NCBI GenBank assembly: GCA_029555925.1
Contig: JAKPQU010000197.1
Coordinates: 1-19,106, forward strand
DNA: 19,106 nucleotides
From: Bacillota bacterium
GTDB taxonomy: Bacteria; Eremiobacterota; SpSt-956; JAKJGF01
Reading direction: 5' to 3'
Shown here: positions 6,437-12,495 of the stretch, one piece after another
Numbering within the stretch: position 1 is the first letter of the stretch
How the letters are laid out: each line of letters opens with the position of its first letter
Translations under genes and position numbers: made by a program
The notes under the pieces: model-generated
What the model was told of the DNA's origin: nothing
Databases searched by the model: none
What the model saw: the letters and a program-made list of their open reading frames with translations, nothing else

Positions 6437-6871
6437 ATGTCAACAATAAGTAAGATTTATTCCTATGAAGAAATTTCCAATAATCTAATATCTTTTATAT
6501 CAGGAGGATTTGTGCCGGATAGAGCCAGAAGTTATGAAAAAATTCATTCCGATATAACAATATTTCTTCATCACATATATGAATATGAAAAAGGCCTGAG
6601 AAATCTGGTGCTTTATACAAGCAAGGTAAGCTATAAAGATTTCATAGAAAAAAAACTGTCAGATAAACATATAGATTATCTCATCCATCACGTAACAGAT
6701 AGTAAAATCAATGTTTTTTTCGGTAATTCCCTCTGTATTGACGTTCTTAAAAATTTCGGCAATAAAGGGCTCAAAGAATTCACTCATGAAGAAGATTTTA
6801 TACTGGGCATAATGCTTGGATACGGAAGACTGAAGCAATGTGAACGATATATAAAGAGGAAAAAAATTTAA
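6437..6871 (+). CDS. DUF2023 family protein
   Basis: 144-residue protein recognised by HHIYEYEKGLRNLVLYTSK, NVFFGNSLCIDVL and EEDFILGIMLGYGRLKQCERY, which together match my memory of DUF2023. The family has no settled function. About 35 residues precede the conserved block (SYEEISNNLISFISGGF...), longer than the minimal ~110-residue members. The frame is open from a TTG at 6398, but that segment is operator and leader. AAAGGTGA 7 bp before ATG 6437 decides the start. It has its own TGAGACY operator and therefore belongs to the same regulon as the fur-like gene and the opine dehydrogenase. A role in response to metal limitation is inferred from that alone. Confidence 0.72.
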   Translation: MSTISKIYSYEEISNNLISFISGGFVPDRARSYEKIHSDITIFLHHIYEYEKGLRNLVLYTSKVSYKDFIEKKLSDKHIDYLIHHVTDSKINVFFGNSLCIDVLKNFGNKGLKEFTHEEDFILGIMLGYGRLKQCERYIKRKKI

Positions 6872-6879
6872 AAATTGAT

Positions 6880-6894
6880 TGAGACCAGGTATCA
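6880..6894. promoter_or_regulatory. 7-1-7 Fur-family operator, copy 3
   Basis: TGAGACC-A-GGTATCA, identical to copy 1 and flanked by TTGAT and AAT. A possible -35 (TTGATT, 6875-6880) and weak -10 (TATTTC, 6897-6902) would place the box in the promoter spacer. The opine dehydrogenase ATG is 70 bp downstream. Confidence 0.8.
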
Positions 6895-6964
6895 AATATT
6901 TCAGTCTGAGACAGAGTCATATATTCCATAAAGCATTACGATTTTAATATAAAGGAGAATTCTT

Positions 6965-8032
6965 ATGAAAAGTACAGGTGTTATAGGTTCAAGCAATTCA
7001 GCCTGGTCTGTGTCATGTTATCTTTCCAGCCTCGGCTATGATGTTTATATGCTTGTAAGACATTTCGACATGGTAAAAACCATAGCAGAAAAGAAGGAAA
7101 TTAAAGCTTATGATAAGCTGAACGGCACATTTAAAATAAAAGACATTACTGATAATACAGAAGAGTTTATGAAACAGGTAAATACAATCTTTATATGTAC
7201 TGTTACCACTGCCTATATGGATGTAATGAAAAGAATAAGTCCCTATTTTAGGCAGGGTCATGAAATAATACTTTTTTCAAGCAAGCTGGGAGGCGTTCTT
7301 GAGGTTACAAATTTTCTCAGAGAAAAAAATATAACAGGTGTAAAAGTCATAGAAACGGATGCAATTTTTGCATCCCGAATAGTTGACCCTGAAACTGTAT
7401 GGATAAGAGGTTATAAAAAATGGAATCTTTATTCATCGGAAAATGCATCGGAAACTGAAAAAAACAGTTCTATAATAAAGAAATTTTTCCCCGCTCTGGA
7501 ACAGGCAGAAAATTTTATTCAGAGAGGACTTACAGATTTCGGAGCCATGGCCCACCCTCTTATCATGCTTGCCAATATGAATAAAGTAGACAGAAAAGAA
7601 AGTTTTCTTTTCTATTACGAAGGTTTTACCGAAAATACAATATCACTGCTGGAAGAAATGGAAAAAGAAAGAAATGCCATAGGACAGGCCTATAATACCA
7701 GTTTTATAAGTTTAAAGGAATTACTGGATAAATACTACTGCTGTATGAGAGACAATCTTTATGACACACTGGTTCATGTGCCGAATTACAGTAAAAGTAT
7801 TTCCCCCGATACATTGAACCACAGATTTGTAATGGAAGATATATGCTGCAGTCTTGTTCCTGCATGGTATCTGGCAAGAACGGCAGATATAAAAACACCT
7901 TTAATAGATTCTGTAATAAATATTTTTTCAGTAATTTTAAAGAGAAATTTTTTACAGGAAGGAAGAACTATGGAGAAACTCGGACTTTCAGGAAAAAATA
8001 AAGATGACATACTTAAGTTTATATACACTTAA
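6965..8032 (+). CDS. Octopine/opine dehydrogenase family enzyme
   Basis: NAD(P)H-dependent enzyme of the octopine/nopaline dehydrogenase family (PF02317). Known members reductively condense an amino group with a 2-oxo acid, and in staphylopine- and pseudopaline-type pathways this is the last step. The N-terminal Rossmann domain (about 1-175) begins GVIGSSNSAWSVSCYLSSLG, and the usual GxGNxG is changed to GSSNSA. The catalytic domain shows GAMAHPLIML (H197), YYEGFT, LEEMEKERNAIG, NHRFVMEDI (H286), SLVPAWYLAR, TPLIDSVI and EGRTMEKLGL, the order expected for the family. 355 residues is the classical size, shorter than staphylopine dehydrogenase (about 430). AAGGAG lies 7 bp before ATG. It is preceded by operator copy 3 and followed by an EamA exporter. 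The substrate is unknown, and no nicotianamine synthase-like gene is present. Confidence 0.87.
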   Translation: MKSTGVIGSSNSAWSVSCYLSSLGYDVYMLVRHFDMVKTIAEKKEIKAYDKLNGTFKIKDITDNTEEFMKQVNTIFICTVTTAYMDVMKRISPYFRQGHEIILFSSKLGGVLEVTNFLREKNITGVKVIETDAIFASRIVDPETVWIRGYKKWNLYSSENASETEKNSSIIKKFFPALEQAENFIQRGLTDFGAMAHPLIMLANMNKVDRKESFLFYYEGFTENTISLLEEMEKERNAIGQAYNTSFISLKELLDKYYCCMRDNLYDTLVHVPNYSKSISPDTLNHRFVMEDICCSLVPAWYLARTADIKTPLIDSVINIFSVILKRNFLQEGRTMEKLGLSGKNKDDILKFIYT

Positions 8033-8059
8033 ATATGTTAAGAAATCACAGGTAATCCT

Positions 8060-8089
8060 CGCGTCACGCGTCACGCGTTACGCGTCACG
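8060..8089. repeat. Heptamer repeat array between dehydrogenase and exporter genes
   Basis: CG followed by CGTCACG, CGTCACG, CGTTACG and CGTCACG (the opposite orientation of CGTRACG). It sits in the 105-bp gap between two co-directional genes of the presumed pathway. Confidence 0.8.
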
Positions 8090-8137
8090 AATCACTAAAA
8101 ACTATTAAATCAAATTAATCAGGGAGTTAACAGTGAT

Positions 8138-9025
8138 ATGAATGTAGAAAAAAAATTCAATTATGTAGCATCCATGTGGATAATCTTATCCCTTCTTTCA
8201 GCGTCAATAGAACCTGTAATAGTAAAATTTGTTTACCAGGGTAACATTACTCCCTATCAATTGCTGTTTATCAAAACCTTAATGGCTGCGCTGGTAATAT
8301 ATCCCCTTACAAGAACCTTCAGGTGGATTGGATGGAAAGGGATGCTCAAAATAGGAAGTGTAAGTATTCTGTTATTGCTGAATAATCTCTCTTACCTTAT
8401 GGCACTGAAACATATATCTGCCATAATATATATAACATTTGTCACAACAAATCCGGCAATAATAGCCATAATCAATTCGGCACTGGGAAGAGACAGACTG
8501 GACATAAAATTCTGGACAGGTTTTCTCCTGTGTTTTTTCGGAGTGCTTCTTACACTGGATCAGGGCGGTATAAACCAGTGGAACATAACTGGCATATTTT
8601 TCGTATTCTGTGCCATGATATGCACGATAATATACAGAACCAGAATGGAAGATATTACGTCGGAATTCAAGCCTGCCCTGGTTTCCACATATATATTCTG
8701 GATTAACGGCCTTCTTGTGCTGTTATCTTTTACGCCTGCAGCATTACCCATGCCCGCTGAAGCCTGGAAACCGGGCATATGGATCGGTCTTGCAGGTGCA
8801 ATGGCAAATGTAGCATTTCTCTATGCCCTTCATATACTCGGTTCTACAAGGGTATCCATATTTAATATGTTACAGAGACCGTTGATTATCATATTTGCTG
8901 CCATAATCTTAAAAGAACATCTCTCTCCGGCACAGATTGGAGGAATTATTATGGTTATGGCAGGTATTCATCTTACTAAAGTACAGAGAATAAAAAAATC
9001 TGTGCCTGCAAAAGGGACGGTTTAG
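8138..9025 (+). CDS. EamA/DMT-family transporter, probable small-molecule exporter
   Basis: 295-residue inner-membrane protein with ten predicted helices and two EamA repeats (about 13-140 and 149-285). Family features include SASIEPVIVKFVYQG in helix 1, YPLTR, NPAIIAIINSALGRDRL with FFGVLLTLDQGG at the end of the first repeat, and MLQRPLIIIFAAIILKEHLSPAQIGGIIMVMAG at the end of the second. DMT proteins generally export metabolites. In pseudopaline-type opine metallophore operons an EamA protein next to the dehydrogenase exports the product across the inner membrane. The same dehydrogenase-EamA order here suggests the same job (inference). A short leader (GGAG) gives ATG at 8138. It has no obvious promoter of its own, so it probably relies on the operator-3 promoter. 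Confidence 0.88.
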   Translation: MNVEKKFNYVASMWIILSLLSASIEPVIVKFVYQGNITPYQLLFIKTLMAALVIYPLTRTFRWIGWKGMLKIGSVSILLLLNNLSYLMALKHISAIIYITFVTTNPAIIAIINSALGRDRLDIKFWTGFLLCFFGVLLTLDQGGINQWNITGIFFVFCAMICTIIYRTRMEDITSEFKPALVSTYIFWINGLLVLLSFTPAALPMPAEAWKPGIWIGLAGAMANVAFLYALHILGSTRVSIFNMLQRPLIIIFAAIILKEHLSPAQIGGIIMVMAGIHLTKVQRIKKSVPAKGTV

Positions 9026-9035
9026 TAAGGAGAAT

Positions 9036-9063
9036 CGTAACGCGTAACGCGTGACGCGTGACG
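9036..9063. repeat. Heptamer repeat array between exporter and ligase-like genes
   Basis: CGTAACG, CGTAACG, CGTGACG, CGTGACG in perfect register, 10 bp after the exporter stop codon. Single-base R (A/G) changes come in pairs, as though units were duplicated two at a time. Confidence 0.82.
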
Positions 9064-9209
9064 GGAGGAGCTGACCGTTTAAACCTGTATTAAATTATTT
9101 AGATAAGTTGATTTTACATAATTTTCATCTAAAGCCTTATTTTACGGCATTAAAAATGAAAATTCCTGTACCTTTAAAATACAAAATAAGAAAAGGAGAA
9201 TAAAAAATT

Positions 9210-10685
9210 ATGACTGAAGAATTTAATTCTGCTATGGAATATGTAGAGGGATTTGGATATCCGGAACATGAAGAAGACAGGCATGGCAAAAGAACTGCAT
9301 GGCTGCTTAAAGAAACGGGGTTACAGGAAAAACTCCGTCATATACCTTATGTCATTACGGCAGGAAGCTGTGGTAAAGCATCAGCTTCAAGATTCCTTGC
9401 CTTTATCGTCAGTGAATTCTTTTCTTTAACAGGAGTAAACAAACCTGTAGGAGTCGGAACAAAACCGCCTTTATTCGAAGATAATAACGGCAACAGGGAA
9501 AGATATCAATTGTTGACGGCCGGAGAAAATAAAAGTAACTGGATCTCTGTAGAAGATTTTCTTTTATCAGTTGGAACACTGGAACCTTTTATCGAATACT
9601 GTCTGTCCCTTTACGGAACTATGGCTTCTTATGATGTAAGATATGCTGTTCTAGCAGATTATTTTACACGGCACGACACAGGCTTTGCAATTTTCGAGGC
9701 AAATATAGGTTTAAGAGACGATCCTTCATCTTCCCTGCTATCTCCGTGTGCAATTATGTTAAATACCGTCGGAGGTGACCACCTTAAACAGCTAAAACCT
9801 CCTGACGATTTACCTCTGTGGCTGGAAGATACGGGACATGTTGCAGGCCCTGTATGGCATAAAGCAGGAGGGCTTAAAGAACACATACCTGCCATAATAG
9901 GGAAACAGGAAGATCATATAATGAATGCTATAATACACATGGCAGAACTTAAAAAAGCCGGCCATATCTGTATATATGGCAGAGACTTTTTTGTTAAACA
10001 TTCCAGATGTACCATACTGGGAAGTAAAGCGGAAATAATTCTGGACAGTCATACTATGGACATAGAACTTTCAGTAGCGGGAGCCTTTCATTTAGACAAT
10101 GCAGTCCTTTCTGCTTATACAGCCTATCTTTTATGGAAAAGACATATCCTGAAAGGTACTTTTTCACAGATTACGGAAGCTATAAAGAAAGGCCTTAAAA
10201 AAGCTACATGTCCGGGACGTATGGAAGTTATAAGGGAAAGGCCTGTAACATTGATTTCTGCCGGCGCAAGCAGTCTGAAATTCGGAGGTCTTATGCATTC
10301 CATAGGGGAACTCATGAAGAATTCAGGGAAAGAGAATATCATTCTCTGTGCCACATTTATAACAAGAGTAGAAGAACCTCTGAATACACTAAAAGCTCTT
10401 ATAAATTTACATAATATAAAAATGTTCCTTCCTGCTTTATGTTACGAAAAAGAACACAGTAAAGATCAGGCAAACCCTCTCAGAATGATAGAACTCTGCG
10501 AACATATAAAACCTGATATATTCTGCAAATATGCGGGAGGTCCTCTGGAAACCTATGATTATGCATTAAAAATTGCCGATCCGGACAGAGATATTATCCT
10601 TCTTGCAGGTACTGCCATGGCAGGGACTATATTAAAACACTCGTCCGGTGAGACAGCAGTGGAACATGTTCTGGCATGTTTATAA
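9210..10685 (+). CDS. Divergent FolC/Mur-ligase-like protein
   Basis: 491 residues that follow the folylpolyglutamate synthase (FolC) layout with altered motifs. The ATP P-loop position reads AGSCGKASASRFLA (51-64) where FolC has GTNGKGS. YDVRYAVLADYF...FAIFEANIGLRDD (about 141-171) replaces FolC EVGLGGRLDATN. LNTVGGDH (185-191) replaces TNIGLDH. WHKAGGLKEHIPAI (216-229) retains the Lys that is carbamylated in Mur ligases (K218). GAFHLDNA (291-298) and CPGRMEVI (334-341) are well kept, but the C-terminal DGAHN motif is replaced by SAGASS (350-355). FolC and Mur ligases join an amino acid to a carboxylate with ATP. A peptide-ligase-like step on the opine product or precursor is my inference, and loss of activity cannot be excluded. 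Start ATG follows AAAGGAG. Confidence 0.72.
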   Translation: MTEEFNSAMEYVEGFGYPEHEEDRHGKRTAWLLKETGLQEKLRHIPYVITAGSCGKASASRFLAFIVSEFFSLTGVNKPVGVGTKPPLFEDNNGNRERYQLLTAGENKSNWISVEDFLLSVGTLEPFIEYCLSLYGTMASYDVRYAVLADYFTRHDTGFAIFEANIGLRDDPSSSLLSPCAIMLNTVGGDHLKQLKPPDDLPLWLEDTGHVAGPVWHKAGGLKEHIPAIIGKQEDHIMNAIIHMAELKKAGHICIYGRDFFVKHSRCTILGSKAEIILDSHTMDIELSVAGAFHLDNAVLSAYTAYLLWKRHILKGTFSQITEAIKKGLKKATCPGRMEVIRERPVTLISAGASSLKFGGLMHSIGELMKNSGKENIILCATFITRVEEPLNTLKALINLHNIKMFLPALCYEKEHSKDQANPLRMIELCEHIKPDIFCKYAGGPLETYDYALKIADPDRDIILLAGTAMAGTILKHSSGETAVEHVLACL

Positions 10686-10731
10686 AAATTTTCCAGATAA
10701 TTTCATTTTACAGAAAAATTATGAAAAACTA

Positions 10732-10760
10732 TTGACAAAATAGTTAAGCACCTATATCAT
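10732..10760 (+). promoter_or_regulatory. Promoter and half-operator of the MarR gene
   Basis: TTGACA (10732-10737), 17-bp spacer and TATCAT (10755-10760) would start transcription at or next to the ATG at 10767, giving a nearly leaderless mRNA. The spacer contains TAGTTAAG (10741-10748), the same half-site that forms the perfect operator at 11260-11278, followed by a degraded second half. Autoregulation is likely. Confidence 0.6.
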
Positions 10761-10766
10761 GTATAT

Positions 10767-11243
10767 ATGGATACTAAAAAAGAACTCATTACAAATACAG
10801 TAAGTCACCTGTTAAGGTTTGCACGAAAATTTACTTTTATGGAGACTATGCCCATAAAAATAGATAAAGACAGGGAAATTACAACAAATGAAGCACATAT
10901 CATTCAGGCAATCGGCGAGAATGAAGAAATCAATATTACCAGTCTATCAAAACTATTCGGTGTTACAAAAAGCGCAACATCACAGATGATTTCAAAACTG
11001 TCAAAAAACGGATATGTAAAAAAACAGCAGGCTCCATACAGTAACAAAGAATATTTACTTTCACTTACAGAACCGGGATGGCAGGCATACCACGCCCATA
11101 AACAATTCCACGGCAGAGAAATGGACGAATTGATAAATCGTCTGAGTTCATTTTCATCATCCCAGATTGCAACTATATCAGTCATGTTAGAAACAATAAA
11201 TGATATTATAGATGAAAGAATATCCGGAGTTCCGGAAAAGTAA
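10767..11243 (+). CDS. MarR-family transcriptional regulator
   Basis: 158-residue winged-helix dimer. The order of elements fits MarR: helical dimer region (NTVSHLLRFARKF), DNA-binding helices (about 45-80: ITSLSKLFGVTKSATSQMISKLSKNGYV), the wing (KKQQAPYSNKEYLLSLTEPG) and a C-terminal dimerisation helix. MarR proteins usually repress nearby genes and release DNA on binding a small ligand. Its target is very probably the following methyltransferase promoter, which carries a perfect inverted repeat, and its own promoter, which carries half of it. There is no Shine-Dalgarno sequence, consistent with leaderless translation. M25 is an alternative start but would cut the dimer helix. The ligand is unknown. 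Confidence 0.9.
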   Translation: MDTKKELITNTVSHLLRFARKFTFMETMPIKIDKDREITTNEAHIIQAIGENEEINITSLSKLFGVTKSATSQMISKLSKNGYVKKQQAPYSNKEYLLSLTEPGWQAYHAHKQFHGREMDELINRLSSFSSSQIATISVMLETINDIIDERISGVPEK

Positions 11244-11259
11244 TATTTTTTTTCAAAAA

Positions 11260-11278
11260 TAGTTAAGATACTTAACTA
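11260..11278. promoter_or_regulatory. MarR-type operator at the methyltransferase promoter
   Basis: TAGTTAAG-ATA-CTTAACTA is a perfect 8-3-8 inverted repeat. It overlaps the first bases of a TATAAT -10 element (11277-11282), so binding would exclude RNA polymerase. The -35 region is weak (TTTCAAAA around 11251-11258). Confidence 0.75.
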
Positions 11279-11302
11279 TAATCTAAAAAAAGGAGTAAAT
11301 GA

Positions 11303-12319
11303 ATGGTTACAAAAACAACTATGGAAAAACCGGTCAATGATTTCGATTTTATAGAATCTATATTTATCGGAGCTATTGATGCATGTGCACTGAAAGAATC
11401 AATCAATCTCAAACTCTTTGATCATCTTTTAACCCCCAGGACTGCTGCGGAAGCAGCAGAGATAACGGGAACAGATGAAGGTGCCATAAAAGCACTGCTT
11501 TCATTGCTTGAAGGCCGTAAACTGGTTACTATAATAGATAACAGGTATATGGTAACACCTGCTTCTGCTGAATTCCTTGTTTCAACATCTCCCTTTTATC
11601 AGGGAAATTCTCTGCTCTGGCAGAGAAAGAACTGCGAACATATTATATCCAATATGTCTGAACTGCTCAAAAAACCCGGCATGCATGCAGGATGTATAAG
11701 CAAAAAATTTTCTGATGGGATGAAAGGAATTATAGAGCATGCCATGAGGGGTTTTCTGCAGGATACTGTGGAATTCATAGAAAAGCTTCCGGGATTTAAT
11801 GATGCACGGTGGCTGTGTGATATAGGAGGAAATCATGGGAAGTATACCGCGGCTCTTCTGGACTGCAACTCAAATTTACATGGAGTAATTGCTGATTTAC
11901 CTGACGTTGCGGCAGAGATAAAACATATATATACAGAATCAGCATATAGAGACAGATTATCTGTCATTCCATGTAACCTGTTAACAGATTATCTGCCGGA
12001 AAAAACATATGATATTGTCCTCACTTCTTATGTACTTCAAATATTCGGTGATAAACTGGAACAGGTTATAAGAAAAATTGCTGCAACTATAGTTCCCGGC
12101 GGTTGGTTTGTGACGCAGAATATGACCGATTACGGAACAGACAGTTTATATATGAATGCAATAAATCTTATGACAGAACTGACCGTAAAAGCCAATCACT
12201 TCATACCGGAAACATTATTGATACGTCTTTTAGAGGAGGCAGGCTTCTGTGACATACTCACAGGAAGAACAGGTATGAACAAATCAGATCTCATTATTGC
12301 AGGGAGGAAGAAATGCTAA
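11303..12319 (+). CDS. SAM-dependent O-methyltransferase-type enzyme
   Basis: 338 residues with the two-domain plan of plant-type/CalO6-like O-methyltransferases. An N-terminal winged-helix dimerisation domain (about 14-100) contains LKLFDHLLTPRTAAEAAEITG and LLSLLEGRKLV. A C-terminal Rossmann-fold methyltransferase domain (about 160-335) follows. SAM motif I is LCDIGGNHGKY (171-181), the acidic ribose-binding position is IADLP (D198), and PGGWF (265-269) follows the fourth strand. These enzymes methylate hydroxyl groups of small molecules, and some homologues act on other atoms. AAGGAG precedes ATG by 7 bp. Its promoter is covered by a perfect MarR operator, so expression is probably induced by the MarR ligand. 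Nothing ties it directly to the opine dehydrogenase pathway besides proximity. Confidence 0.82.
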   Translation: MVTKTTMEKPVNDFDFIESIFIGAIDACALKESINLKLFDHLLTPRTAAEAAEITGTDEGAIKALLSLLEGRKLVTIIDNRYMVTPASAEFLVSTSPFYQGNSLLWQRKNCEHIISNMSELLKKPGMHAGCISKKFSDGMKGIIEHAMRGFLQDTVEFIEKLPGFNDARWLCDIGGNHGKYTAALLDCNSNLHGVIADLPDVAAEIKHIYTESAYRDRLSVIPCNLLTDYLPEKTYDIVLTSYVLQIFGDKLEQVIRKIAATIVPGGWFVTQNMTDYGTDSLYMNAINLMTELTVKANHFIPETLLIRLLEEAGFCDILTGRTGMNKSDLIIAGRKKC

Positions 12320-12421
12320 TTACCGCACCGGATAAATTAAGTAATAAATAGCATGTTTCATTGTATAAAAACCACATATCATTTTTACTTTTCTGAGCAT
12401 AAGCATGTAATAAAAATTTTC

Positions 12422-12457
12422 CTCCCGTGATGCGTAACGTGTTACGCATCACGGGAG
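12422..12457. terminator. Perfect 17-bp-arm hairpin between convergent genes
   Basis: CTCCCGTGATGCGTAAC, central GT, then GTTACGCATCACGGGAG. The arms are perfectly complementary over 17 bp. It lies between the ends of the methyltransferase gene (+) and nrdJ (-). On the minus strand the hairpin is followed by GGAAAATTTTTATT, a terminator-like U tract, so it best serves nrdJ. On the plus strand no U-run follows. The arms consist of CGTGATG and CGTAACG units, so this looks like heptamer repeats recruited as a terminator. Confidence 0.75.
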
Positions 12458-12495
12458 CATATATGTATTATTTATGCTTAACTCAGTAAAAGCAA

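Noticed and set aside
6907..6921. A fourth TGAGAC box (TGAGACAGAGTCATA)
   Set aside because: Only the left half matches, and the right half breaks the palindrome at several positions.
6965..8032. Naming the dehydrogenase cntM or odhA
   Set aside because: Its size and motifs fit the classical octopine family better than the longer staphylopine dehydrogenases, and no nicotianamine synthase partner is visible.
9210..10685. Ordinary folylpolyglutamate synthase (folC)
   Set aside because: The P-loop and DGAHN motifs are altered and the neighbours are not folate genes, so I describe it only as FolC-like.
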